From positions 1 through 22,231 of the forward strand of contig DATJIA010000042.1 of assembly GCA_035493675.1 (NCBI GenBank): a stretch of DNA of 22,231 nucleotides. The letters are read 5' to 3'. Below the pieces are notes generated by a model that did not search any database, was not told the origin of the DNA, and worked only from the letters and a program-made list of their open reading frames with translations. Within the stretch, counting starts at the first letter, position 1; each line of letters begins with the position of its first letter. This document shows positions 13,084 through 20,996 of the stretch, piece after piece. Origin of the DNA: JAIOQA01 sp035493675. Its GTDB lineage: Bacteria; Myxococcota_A; Polyangia; Haliangiales; Haliangiaceae. The position numbers were made by a program, and so were the translations under genes.

Positions 13084-16000
13084 GCGCTGTCGCGGATCGT
13101 GTCGCGGTCTTCGCGCGTGCTCGGCGCGCCGCGGTTCAGCTCCGCGACCCGCGCCGCGTGGCGCGCCTCGAGCTCCTGCGCCGACATCCGCGCGCCGAGC
13201 AGCGGCGGCGGATCGATCTGGATGAACGCGTTCTCGCGCAGCCGCAACGCGCGGACGCGCGCGAGCACGGCGTCGGGCAGCGGGTTGCCGACCGTGCGAT
13301 CGAGCACCATGCGCGCGCCCTCGATCGCGCGCGACGACACCGGCACGTTGTTCTCCGTCTCGGTGCGGTACTCGCTCGCGGCGAGCGCGGAGCGGAACAG
13401 GCCCCACGAGTTGCCCTCGGTCGCGAGCCGCGTCGGCGTCTCGACGTCGCCCGCCGCGAGCGCGTTCCACGCCTCGCGCTCGACCGATTGCTCCGAGCCC
13501 GGACGCGACGCGGGCATCCGCGATTCGCGCGCGCACGCGAGCGTCTCGGCGAATTCAGCCGCGTTGTCCGGCAGCGGGTTGGTGCGCGACGCCTCTTCCG
13601 CGGGCGCGATCGCCTCGGCGTACCGTCCTTGTCCGCACAGCGCGCGCGCGAGCGCGTGCAGCCCGACCGATCGATAGATCGGATCACCACCCGCGATCGC
13701 GATCAGCTGCCGCGCGACCGGCTCGCACGCGCGCCACTGGCCGCCGCCGAGCAGCGACACCGCGTACGCGTGCAAGGTCGCCGCGTCCGCCGAGCCCAAC
13801 GACAGCATGCGCGCGTACGCGTGCGCGGCGACGTCGTCGTCCTCCGCGTACCACGCGGCGACCGCGAGCAGGCGCCACTCCTCCGCGGTGGTGAACCGCA
13901 GCGACGCGAGCCGATACGCGCGCACCGCCTCCGCGTACTGCTTCGCGTCGAGCAGCGCCGCGCCCGCGTGCTTCGCGGCGTCGGCGCGATCCGCGCCCGC
14001 GAACGCGCGCACCGATCGCAGCGTGTCGCCCATGCGCGCGTACACGATGCCGAGGTTGCGCTTGATCACGGGGTTCTTCGGATCCTGCGCCTCGCACCAG
14101 CGCATGCAACGCGCCGCGCGCGCGAGCTCGCCCTGCGCGAGCGCCGCCATGCCGACCTGCTGCGCCTCGGCGAAGTCGAACGGCACGTCGATGCCGCTCT
14201 TCACCCACGCGGCGCGGAACGACGCGATCGCCTCGCCGCGGTACTCGGTCGGCGACGACGGGAACGCGCGGCACAACGACTCGAACGCGTCGTCGCCGCG
14301 GCCGAGCGCGAGCTGCACGCGCGCGAGGTGCACCCACGGCTCCTCGCGGTTGCCGGGGTTCGCGAGCGCGGCGACCCAGTGCACGTCGATCGCCTCCGAC
14401 GGCGGCATCGACTCCGCGGCGACGTTCGACCACTCGGTCGCCGCCGCGCCGGTCTCGGTCGCGCGCTGGCTGCGCTCGAACAAGAAGCGCGCCGGCTCGT
14501 GCGTCCCGGGGTCGGCGCGCAGATCCCAGGCGAGCCGCAGCTCCCAGCCGATGCGCTCGTCGCCGCGCAGCATGCCGCCGACGCGCGGCAGCCCGCCCGT
14601 CAGGCGGGGCAGGTGCGCGCCGTACTCGGTGTCGAGATCGAGCGTGCGCTCGACGCGCAACAGCCACGTGTCGACCAGCCACTCGGGCGCGCCCGCGGTC
14701 ACGCAGCGCTCGATCAACTCGAGCACCCCGCGCGCGCCGCGCTCGTCGATCTGATAGCGCGCGCGCCGCACGAGGTGCAGCGCCTCGGTCGCGATGTGCC
14801 GGTACGCGCCCGCCAGCGGCGTCGGCGAGCCCGACGCGAGCGACAAGTAGCGCGCGAGCGACACGCCGAGCGCGTACAGGGCGCCCGCCGCGTGGCCGTC
14901 GCGATCCTTGTTGGGCGGCGTCAAGACCGTCCACCACTCCTGCGCCAAGACGTCGGCGGCGCCGAGCGAGTGATCGTGCGGGTTCGCGAGCCGCGCGTCG
15001 ATCGCGTCGCTCGCGAGCGCGGGCAGCGCCGCGCGGAACGCGTCGAGCCACTGCTCGTCGAAGCTCCACTCGTCGCGCCCGCCGAACGCGCGCGCGCACA
15101 CGCTCGCGTCGATGCCCGGCACGAAGTCGGCGAGGTCGCGCGCCGCCATGCGCGCGAGCCGCCGCGCGCCGCGATCGAACAAGCGCGCGATCACCTCGTT
15201 CCATTCGTCCGCTTTCCGGACACACGCGAGCCGCAGCACGCGGTTGATCTCGCTCTCGAGCCGGCTCTGGCTGCGCCGCAGCTCGACGATCAAGATCTGC
15301 TCGATCGCCTCGTGCAGATCGCCGCGCAGGATGTGCAGCTTCGCGCCGGCGAGCCGCACCTTGCCGTCGCCGACGAGGCCGGCGCCTTGGTACTGATGGA
15401 ACGCGATCAGCGCGAGATCCTCGCGGCCGATCGACTGCAGCGCGTCGATCATCATCAGCGCGTCGTCGGCGTCCTCGATCTTGCCCTTCGAGAAGCCGGC
15501 GATCACGCGGCCCGGATCGCCGCGGTGGTAGCCCTCGGTCGCGTACGCGTTGGCGAGCTGCACCGGATCGCTCTTCCATTGGTGCAGGCGCGTCGTCGCC
15601 CACGCCCACTCGGCACGCGCGGGATCGTCGAGCTCGCGCAGCGCGTCCTCGCCGATGCGCACCGCCTCGTCGAGCCGCCCGACGTCGAGGTGCACGAGCG
15701 ACAAGAGCATCGCCGCGTGCCGCTTCGCCTGCGGATCGACGCCGCCGCCTTCTTTCGCGCGCGCGAGGATGTCGTTGCACCGGTACTGCGCCTCCGCGTA
15801 CGCCTGCCCGGGACGGAACACCTGGCGCAGCCGCCGCACGCAGTCGAGGTGCGCGGCGTCGAACGACGGCGACGCGATCGTCGCGCGATCCGCCCAGCGA
15901 TAGCTCTCCTCGCGGCGGTACTCGTCGTTGAGCTGCAGCGAGTAGTTGTGGCACGCGTACGGATTCGACGGGAGCAAGGACGCCGCGATGCCCTGGTGCC

Positions 16001-16739
16001 GCAGGCCCATGTTCTCGTCGGGGCGATCGTCGTCGAACGCCTCGCCCCACACGCTCAGGTGCGGCTTGCCGTACATCGGCGCGTCGCGGATCACGTCGAG
16101 GATCGCGCGGCGATCGGTCTGCTTGTCGCGCAGCGCGTGCACGAACAGGCTGCGTCGCGCCGCCGGATGCGAGGGATCGAGGCGCAGGATCGCCTGATCG
16201 ATCTCGGCGCCGCCCTGCGCGAGGTCGCCGAACGCGCGCAGGAACGCGACCCCGAGCCGCGCCGGTGGCTGCGGATTCGCCACGCGCGCCATCAGCGCGC
16301 GATCGAGGTTCGCGACGCAGCCGTGCAGATCGGCGAGCGTGAACGGCGTCATCGGCCCCATCTTCGGGAGCCGCCGCTGCTCGAGCCAGCGATCGACGCA
16401 CTCGCCCATCTGCTGGCTCAGCTCCCCGCCGGTCGCGACCCACGCCTCGATCGGCCCCTGCGGCTGCCTGCTCCTGAGCGTGACGGATCCGCGCCCGTCG
16501 AGCGGCACGTCGAACCACAAGACCTCGTTGCGCCGCCCGACGCGGAAGAACCAATCGATCGTGTCTTCGATCTCGGGGTGCCGCGCGTCGATCAACCGAT
16601 CGTCGACGTCGATCAAGCGCTCGTCGTCGAAGTCGCCGACCGTCACGATCGGATGCCGGATCAGATGATCGAACGCGACCGCGCCCAGCACCTTCGCGTA
16701 CACGATCGCCAACCGCCGCGCCGCCTCCGGCACGTTCAT
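13080..16739 (-). CDS. Very large TPR-containing protein of unknown function
   Basis: A cytoplasmic protein of about 1,219 residues with no signal peptide or membrane segment. The C-terminal third is rich in TPR-like helix pairs: repeated A-L-A-x-G motifs, DPKNPVIKRNLGIVYARMGDTLRSVRAF, KHAGAALLDAKQYAEAVRAYRLA, and GLHALARALCGQGRYAEAIAPAEEA. The middle also has TPR-like segments (LSLVHLDVGRLDEAVRIGEDALREL). The N-terminal ~150 residues (AARRLAIVYAKVLGAVAFDHLIRHPIV onward) look globular and I do not recognise them. It probably acts as a scaffold for protein partners. ATG at 16739 is chosen; a GTG at 16787 would add 16 residues, and neither has a good Shine-Dalgarno. It is separated from the upstream lipoprotein gene by a terminator, so it needs its own promoter, which I could not identify. 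Confidence 0.88.
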   Translation of the reverse strand: MNVPEAARRLAIVYAKVLGAVAFDHLIRHPIVTVGDFDDERLIDVDDRLIDARHPEIEDTIDWFFRVGRRNEVLWFDVPLDGRGSVTLRSRQPQGPIEAWVATGGELSQQMGECVDRWLEQRRLPKMGPMTPFTLADLHGCVANLDRALMARVANPQPPARLGVAFLRAFGDLAQGGAEIDQAILRLDPSHPAARRSLFVHALRDKQTDRRAILDVIRDAPMYGKPHLSVWGEAFDDDRPDENMGLRHQGIAASLLPSNPYACHNYSLQLNDEYRREESYRWADRATIASPSFDAAHLDCVRRLRQVFRPGQAYAEAQYRCNDILARAKEGGGVDPQAKRHAAMLLSLVHLDVGRLDEAVRIGEDALRELDDPARAEWAWATTRLHQWKSDPVQLANAYATEGYHRGDPGRVIAGFSKGKIEDADDALMMIDALQSIGREDLALIAFHQYQGAGLVGDGKVRLAGAKLHILRGDLHEAIEQILIVELRRSQSRLESEINRVLRLACVRKADEWNEVIARLFDRGARRLARMAARDLADFVPGIDASVCARAFGGRDEWSFDEQWLDAFRAALPALASDAIDARLANPHDHSLGAADVLAQEWWTVLTPPNKDRDGHAAGALYALGVSLARYLSLASGSPTPLAGAYRHIATEALHLVRRARYQIDERGARGVLELIERCVTAGAPEWLVDTWLLRVERTLDLDTEYGAHLPRLTGGLPRVGGMLRGDERIGWELRLAWDLRADPGTHEPARFLFERSQRATETGAAATEWSNVAAESMPPSEAIDVHWVAALANPGNREEPWVHLARVQLALGRGDDAFESLCRAFPSSPTEYRGEAIASFRAAWVKSGIDVPFDFAEAQQVGMAALAQGELARAARCMRWCEAQDPKNPVIKRNLGIVYARMGDTLRSVRAFAGADRADAAKHAGAALLDAKQYAEAVRAYRLASLRFTTAEEWRLLAVAAWYAEDDDVAAHAYARMLSLGSADAATLHAYAVSLLGGGQWRACEPVARQLIAIAGGDPIYRSVGLHALARALCGQGRYAEAIAPAEEASRTNPLPDNAAEFAETLACARESRMPASRPGSEQSVEREAWNALAAGDVETPTRLATEGNSWGLFRSALAASEYRTETENNVPVSSRAIEGARMVLDRTVGNPLPDAVLARVRALRLRENAFIQIDPPPLLGARMSAQELEARHAARVAELNRGAPSTREDRDTIRDSA

Positions 16740-16833
16740 CGCCGCGGCGAGGAAGCTCACGCGGTGCGGGTAGGGCAGAGGAGACACGCGCCGCGTAGCT
16801 TACCCGAGCCGCGGCGCGCGTCGCACCTCGCGC

Positions 16834-16863
16834 CGAAAACGAAACGAGGCGGCCGAAGCCGCC
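16834..16863 (-). terminator. Intrinsic terminator after the lipoprotein gene
   Basis: On the minus strand a 6-bp stem GGCGGC / GCCGCC closes on a TTCG tetraloop (the extra-stable C-UUCG-G type), followed by the T-rich tail TCGTTTCGTTTTC. It begins 26 bases after the lipoprotein stop codon and ends well before the TPR start, so it separates the two transcription units. Confidence 0.8.
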
Positions 16864-16889
16864 CCGCTCGACCTCACGGAGGCGTCAGC

Positions 16890-18242
16890 TCACGGCGCCG
16901 TCGTGTGACCGACGAACGCGTGGCCGGCGACCACGAACGTCTGCGGGCTGCCCGGCAGGCTGGTGTCCGTGATGATGTTGCCCGCGGAGTTGATCACGCG
17001 CATCTCGACGCGGGTCGGCGCGAAGTCGATGATCGCCTGGAGCGCGGCGGCGTCGAGGGTCGCGGTCTTCGAGCCGATGAAGCCGCACTGGTACTCGAGC
17101 CACGTGTCCGTGCCCGGCACCTCGGTCGGCATCCCGTAGTTCGGCAGACCGGCGACCGACTTCTTCGTCGCGCGACCCGAGATGATCATCGCCTGGATCA
17201 GCGTGGTGCTGCCGTCGCCGCAGGTGTTGCCGGTACCGCAGCCGTACTTCTGCTCGGTGGCGGTGCCGGTGAGCGGGATCGCCGTCGGGTCGCCCGGGTC
17301 GCTGAGCGTCCAGCCCTGGCCGGGGACGTCGATGTTCTGCGCGAACATCTTGAAGGCGGTCGCCGTCGTCTTCGTGATCGTGATGCCGCCGGTGCCGAGG
17401 AAGTCGGGGCCGTTGCCACCGAGCGCAGGGACCGGGTTGAAGCCGTTGAGCACCGTGTCGGTCAAGCCGGTCGTGCCGGGCTCGGCGACGTCACCGGCGC
17501 CCGCGGGGTTGATCACGAGGACCGTGTTGTCGGTCGGCTGCGCGACGATCGGGAACGCCGACGCGCCGCTGTTGAAGTGCGCGTTCGTGAAGCCGTTGAT
17601 GCGGAGGTACGAGCCGACCAGCTTCTCGCCGGTGAACGGCGTGGTCGTGAACTGGTACGTCACCGATCCGGGGATCGTGGCGTTCGAGCCGACCGCGGTC
17701 GCCGTCTGCGCGGTGTCGTTGTTCGACACGCAGAGGTAGGTCTTCGCGGCCGCGTTGAAGACGCACGGGCCGACGGTCTTGAGCAGACCGGTCGCGGGCG
17801 ACTCGTTGGCGGGATTGTTCGTCACCGTGATCGCGCCCGCGTCCTCCGGCGGGTTCGGCAGGTGCGTCGGATCGTATTTGACGACGACGCAGCCGTTGAC
17901 CTGCGACGTGCCCGACAGCACCGTGCCGCCGTTCATCGTCAGATCGCTGAAGGTGATGCTGATCGCGCCACCCTTGATTCCGCCGGCCGCGGCCGAGTCG
18001 GAGTCGAGGACGGTCACGTCGGTGACCGCGACGGTGCCGGCGACTTCCGCGGTCGGCATCGCGTCGGGCGGCATCGCGTCGGGCGAGCCGTCGGGCGTGT
18101 TGTTCGGCGCGTCGATCACTGGGATCTTGGCGTCGGCGGGACCGCCCTTGGTGGCGTCGTCGCCGCAAGCGGCGAGCGCGCTGGCGCCGGCGAGCGCGGT
18201 GAGCACCGTCATTCGTCTCGAGAAGGTGTTGAGCATGGACAT
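16890..18242 (-). CDS. Secreted lipoprotein with Asp-Ala-Met-Pro linker, function unknown
   Basis: A 450-residue lipoprotein with a basic N-terminus, hydrophobic core and lipobox LAAC, Cys26 being the lipidation site, followed by GDD. Residues ~38-65 form a linker of repeated P-D-A units, a style common in myxobacterial lipoproteins. The rest is rich in Thr, Gly, Val and Asn and appears to be beta-structure with a few Cys (including YGCGTGNTCGDG and YQCGF) that may form disulfides. No catalytic motif is visible; no named family is recognised. It probably sits on an envelope surface as a binding or structural protein. The ATG at 18242 has GGAGG with 9-nt spacing. A -35/-10 pair lies ~110 bp upstream and a terminator follows, so it looks monocistronic. 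Confidence 0.88.
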   Translation of the reverse strand: MSMLNTFSRRMTVLTALAGASALAACGDDATKGGPADAKIPVIDAPNNTPDGSPDAMPPDAMPTAEVAGTVAVTDVTVLDSDSAAAGGIKGGAISITFSDLTMNGGTVLSGTSQVNGCVVVKYDPTHLPNPPEDAGAITVTNNPANESPATGLLKTVGPCVFNAAAKTYLCVSNNDTAQTATAVGSNATIPGSVTYQFTTTPFTGEKLVGSYLRINGFTNAHFNSGASAFPIVAQPTDNTVLVINPAGAGDVAEPGTTGLTDTVLNGFNPVPALGGNGPDFLGTGGITITKTTATAFKMFAQNIDVPGQGWTLSDPGDPTAIPLTGTATEQKYGCGTGNTCGDGSTTLIQAMIISGRATKKSVAGLPNYGMPTEVPGTDTWLEYQCGFIGSKTATLDAAALQAIIDFAPTRVEMRVINSAGNIITDTSLPGSPQTFVVAGHAFVGHTTAP

Positions 18243-18352
18243 GTCCAGGATCCTCCGTTGTCACTTCGTCGAGACGCGTCGACGCAAGAGCCGACACCGC
18301 GTGCGCCCTCCCCAGGGCTGTTGCGGTGACGAAGTGAAGTCTAGCGAGGGCC

Positions 18353-18381
18353 ATACTAACCCCGCGCGTTGCGAGGCTCAA
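18353..18381 (-). promoter_or_regulatory. Candidate promoter of the lipoprotein gene
   Basis: On the minus strand TTGAGC (18381-18376) and TAGTAT (18358-18353) are separated by 17 bp, each matching the sigma-70 consensus at four of six positions. The leader would be about 100 nt and contains the strong GGAGG site before the ATG at 18242. Confidence 0.5.
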
Positions 18382-18488
18382 AGGAATGGCGACACATTCT
18401 CGATAGATCCAAGGTAGGACTGACGTGATCCAGATCCTCGGCGGTGAGCGGAGAGGCGAGCGCGGCGAAAGCGATGAATCCTGTGATA

Positions 18489-18519
18489 CCCTGGCCTTGC
18501 GTTAGCCAGGGACAACGCA
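18489..18519 (+). promoter_or_regulatory. Overlapping RNA hairpins / possible pseudoknot in the RRM gene leader
   Basis: CCCTGGC (18489-18495) pairs perfectly with GCCAGGG (18505-18511). The loop between them contains TGCGTT (18498-18503), which is complementary to AACGCA (18514-18519) just downstream. The two stems are therefore either alternative hairpins or a compact H-type pseudoknot; the short 2-nt connector across the 7-bp stem makes a switch between the two more likely. It ends 32 bases before the ATG at 18552, a position suited to post-transcriptional or cold-type control of an RNA-binding protein. Confidence 0.5.
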
Positions 18520-18551
18520 GCGAGATCGATCAGGGAGACAGTCGAGTTCTT

Positions 18552-19193
18552 ATGGGTACGAAGCTCTACGTGGGCAATCTGAACTACAACACCGGCGAGC
18601 AGGCGCTACGAGAAGCATTCTCCGCGAACGGTCGAGAGGTCACGAGCGTCTCCGTGATCATGGACCGCGAGACGGGACGGTCGCGTGGCTTCGCGTTCGT
18701 CGAGATGTCGACACCGGAGCAGGCGCAAGCAGCGATGCAGGAGCTCGACGGCACGGAGCTCGAAGGTCGCGTCCTGCGGATCAATGAAGCGCGCGAGCGT
18801 GATCCGCGCGGTCCGCGATCGTTCGGTGGACCGCCGCGAGGACCCGGCGGCGGCGGCGGTGGATACGGCGGCGGCGGCGGTGGCTACGGCGGCGGGGCTG
18901 GTGGCTACGGCGGCGGCGGTGGCGGCGGTGGACCTCGACCCGGTGGCTACGGTGGTGGTGGCGGCGGCTTCGGCGGCGGTCCGCGTCCCGGCGGCTTCGG
19001 CGGCGGTGGCGGCGGCTTCGGCGGTGGCCCCGGCGGTCCGGGTGGTCCGCCGCGTCAAGACGCGGGCGCGGGTCCGCGTCGTCCCGGCAAGAAGGAAAAG
19101 GACAAGCGTCGCGAAGGCGAGGGCGAGGATGATCGTCGCGGCGCCCGCGGCGGCGCACGCCGTCGCAACCCCGACGACGACGGCGAGTGGTAG
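18552..19193 (+). CDS. RRM RNA-binding protein with Gly-rich C-terminal tail
   Basis: A 213-residue protein with one RNA recognition motif at residues ~3-80. RNP2 is LYVGNL (5-10) and RNP1 is RGFAFVEM (45-52), with the aromatic residues that stack on RNA in place. Residues ~92-166 are almost pure glycine with Tyr, Phe and Pro-Arg punctuations (GGGGGY, GGFGGG, PRPGG), like cyanobacterial Rbp and eukaryotic Gly-rich proteins, which act in RNA chaperoning and cold adaptation. The tail from 175 alternates basic and acidic blocks and ends DDDGEW. ATG at 18552 is chosen because the RRM begins immediately; GGGAG lies 14 nt upstream, rather far. Aromatic-spaced glycine tails often support condensation (inference). 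Its last 7 bases overlap the next gene's start. Confidence 0.93.
   Translation: MGTKLYVGNLNYNTGEQALREAFSANGREVTSVSVIMDRETGRSRGFAFVEMSTPEQAQAAMQELDGTELEGRVLRINEARERDPRGPRSFGGPPRGPGGGGGGYGGGGGGYGGGAGGYGGGGGGGGPRPGGYGGGGGGFGGGPRPGGFGGGGGGFGGGPGGPGGPPRQDAGAGPRRPGKKEKDKRREGEGEDDRRGARGGARRRNPDDDGEW
18841..19050 (+). repeat. GGC/GGT-rich low-complexity tract in the RRM gene
   Basis: Imperfect short repeats built on GGCGGCGGTGGCTAC and GGCGGCTTC encode the glycine-rich tail. Such tracts can change length by slippage in steps of three, which would keep the frame while altering tail length. Confidence 0.75.
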
Positions 19194-20098
19194 CCGCGGA
19201 TCCGATCGAGCTGCCTGCGTGGCTCGACGCGATGTTCCCGCCCGGCGCGAGCCGGCGGCTCGTCGACGTCGGCGGTCCGCGCATGCACGTGATGGAGTGG
19301 GGCTCGGGCCTGCCCGTGCTCTTGCTGCACGGCAACCCGAGCTGGGCGTTCCTGTGGCGCAAGGTCGTCGCCGCGGTGCTGAGCTCGGGCCAACGGCTCA
19401 AGCTGATCGTCCCTGATCTGATCGGCCTCGGCCTCTCCGACAAGGTGCCCGCGAGCGATCACACGCTCGAGAATCACGGGCGATGGATCGGCGCGCTGAT
19501 CGATCGCGTCGCGCCGAGCGAGCTCGTCTTCGTCGGGCAGGACTGGGGCGGACCGATCGGCCTCTACGCGCTCGCGTCGCGGATCGAGCGGCTGCGCGGG
19601 CTCGTGCTGCTCAACACGGTGCCGGGTCCGCCGCGCGAGGGCTTCAAGGCGACCGCGTTCCATCGGTTCGCGCGCATGCCGCTGGTCAGTGATGTCGTCT
19701 TCAAGCTCGGCTTCCCGCAGAACGCGATGACGCTCTCGCAGGGCAACAAGCTCTCGATCGTCGGGCGCGTCGCGCGCGCGTATCGCTGGCCGTTGCGCGA
19801 CCTGCGCGATCGCGTCGCGCCGCTCGCGATGGCGCGCATGGTCCCCGACTCGATGGAGCACCCGAGCATCGACGCGCTGCGCGTCGCGCAGACGACGGTC
19901 GATCGGTGGCGCGGGCCGAGCGCGATCGTGTGGGGCGATCGCGATCCGGTGCTGGGCCGCGTGCTCGGCCACATGCAGCGCTTGATGCCGCACGCGCAGG
20001 TCACGCGCACGCGCGCGGGCCATTTCCTGCAAGAGGAAGTGCCGGGCGAGATCGCGGCCGCGATCTGCGAGGTCGCGGCGCGCGCGGTCGCGAACTGA
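19187..20098 (+). CDS. Alpha/beta hydrolase, haloalkane-dehalogenase-like
   Basis: A 303-residue alpha/beta-hydrolase. HGNPSWAF (48-55) supplies N50 as the halide-stabilising residue, and GQDWGG (117-122) places the nucleophile D119 next to W120, the second halide ligand in dehalogenases. The acid is D251 or D253 in WGDRDPVLG and the base is H279 in AGHF. An aspartate nucleophile with the N/W pair favours haloalkane dehalogenase, cleaving a carbon-halogen bond; an epoxide hydrolase would also use Asp but needs cap tyrosines I cannot place. Native substrate unknown. The start is a GTG at 19187 overlapping the RRM stop by 7 bases; a later ATG at 19232 is less likely because it would trim the first conserved segment. 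The next gene begins 1 base after its stop. Confidence 0.86.
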   Translation: MVAADPIELPAWLDAMFPPGASRRLVDVGGPRMHVMEWGSGLPVLLLHGNPSWAFLWRKVVAAVLSSGQRLKLIVPDLIGLGLSDKVPASDHTLENHGRWIGALIDRVAPSELVFVGQDWGGPIGLYALASRIERLRGLVLLNTVPGPPREGFKATAFHRFARMPLVSDVVFKLGFPQNAMTLSQGNKLSIVGRVARAYRWPLRDLRDRVAPLAMARMVPDSMEHPSIDALRVAQTTVDRWRGPSAIVWGDRDPVLGRVLGHMQRLMPHAQVTRTRAGHFLQEEVPGEIAAAICEVAARAVAN

Positions 20099-20099
20099 G

Positions 20100-20996
20100 A
20101 TGGCCGAGCGAGTCACATTCGTCGTCGAGGCCGACGACCAGGGCCTGCGGCTCGATCAAGTCCTGGCGCGGCGCGTGCCCGGCTTGTCGCGGCGCAAGGC
20201 GCGCGTCTTGATCGATCTCGGCGGCGTGTTCGTCGATCGCGCGCGCGTGAAGGTCGCGTCGCGGGTCTTGAAGATCGGCGCGACGGTCGAGGCGAACCTC
20301 GGCGGCGCGCTCGAGCGCGCGCAGGGCGTGGGGCTCGCGGCGCGGGAACGCGAAGAGGCGCGCCTGCCCGCGTTCACGATCGTCTTCGAGGACGACGATC
20401 TGATCATCGTCGACAAGCCGGCCGGGCTCGTCACCGCGCCGACGCCGGAGTCGGATCGCGGCAACCTGCTCGATCTGCTGTCGCGGCGCGGCGGGCGCGT
20501 GTGGCTCGTGCACCGGATCGATCTGATGACCAGCGGCCTGCTCGTCTTCGCGAAGACGCCCGAGGCGAACAAGATCTTGGGCGAGCGCTTCGCCGCGCAC
20601 GACATCGATCGCGAGTACCGCGCGGTGGTCGCGGGCTCGCTCGATCGCGATCAGACGATCGATCGTCCGATCGCCGGACGTCGCGCGGTCACGCACGTCG
20701 CGGTCGTCGAGCGCTTCGCGGCCTCTTCGATGATCGGCGCGCGCCTCGAGACCGGACGCACGCACCAGATCCGCATCCACCTCGCGGGCCTCGGCCATCC
20801 CGTGCTCGGCGACGATCAACACGGCGGCGAGACCGCGCGCTTGTTCCGCCCGGCGCCGCCGCGGCTCGCGCTCCACGCGGCGCGGCTCGGCTTCGCGCAC
20901 CCGCGCACCGGCGCCGCGCTCTCGTTCGAAAGCGCGCTTCCTGCCGACCTCGCGACTTGGATCGACGAGCTCCGCGGCGTTAGTCTCGCGCCGTGA
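20100..20996 (+). CDS. RluA/RluD-type pseudouridine synthase with S4 domain
   Basis: A 298-residue RNA-modifying enzyme. An N-terminal S4 RNA-binding domain occupies ~12-65 (LRLDQVLARRVPGLSRRKARVLIDLGGVFVD). The catalytic core has IIVDKPAGLVTAP (102-114), HRIDLMTSG (138-146) with catalytic Asp141, EYRAVVAG, and RTHQIRIHLAGLGHPVLGD. Domain order matches RluC/RluD, which modify 23S rRNA, but the target cannot be assigned from sequence. It starts one base after the dehalogenase-like gene and its TGA overlaps the next gene's GTG. It is the second RluA-family gene in the window; the first (7190-7885) lacks the S4 domain and is diverged, so they probably have different targets. Asp codons here show a strong GAT-before-C bias. 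Confidence 0.95.
   Translation: MAERVTFVVEADDQGLRLDQVLARRVPGLSRRKARVLIDLGGVFVDRARVKVASRVLKIGATVEANLGGALERAQGVGLAAREREEARLPAFTIVFEDDDLIIVDKPAGLVTAPTPESDRGNLLDLLSRRGGRVWLVHRIDLMTSGLLVFAKTPEANKILGERFAAHDIDREYRAVVAGSLDRDQTIDRPIAGRRAVTHVAVVERFAASSMIGARLETGRTHQIRIHLAGLGHPVLGDDQHGGETARLFRPAPPRLALHAARLGFAHPRTGAALSFESALPADLATWIDELRGVSLAP

Larger units (their letters stand above)
18243..18551. other. 309-bp divergent intergenic region
   Basis: This gap separates the lipoprotein (minus) and RRM (plus) genes. It holds the lipoprotein promoter and Shine-Dalgarno, and on the RRM side a structured RNA leader at 18489-18519. I could not identify a convincing sigma-70 promoter for the RRM gene. A frame running upstream of the RRM gene from 18444 is open but has no domain and no ribosome site. 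Confidence 0.6.

Noticed and set aside
12273..18329. A 2,018-codon open frame on the plus strand, antisense to the TPR and lipoprotein genes
   Set aside because: It has no recognisable domain, consists of Arg/Ala/Asp/His-rich low-complexity sequence, and overlaps three well-supported genes. It is the stop-poor shadow expected opposite GC-rich coding DNA.
18485..18490. TGTGATACC as an extended -10 for the RRM gene
   Set aside because: Only three of six -10 matches and no -35; it would also start transcription inside the first hairpin arm region. Left unassigned.
18444..18551. N-terminal extension of the RRM protein
   Set aside because: The extra 36 residues have no domain character, contain the structured leader region, and the RRM begins right at the ATG at 18552.
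18841..19050. Glycine-tract repeats as a possible CRISPR or mobile repeat
   Set aside because: The repeats are short, contiguous, in frame and coding; there are no spacers.
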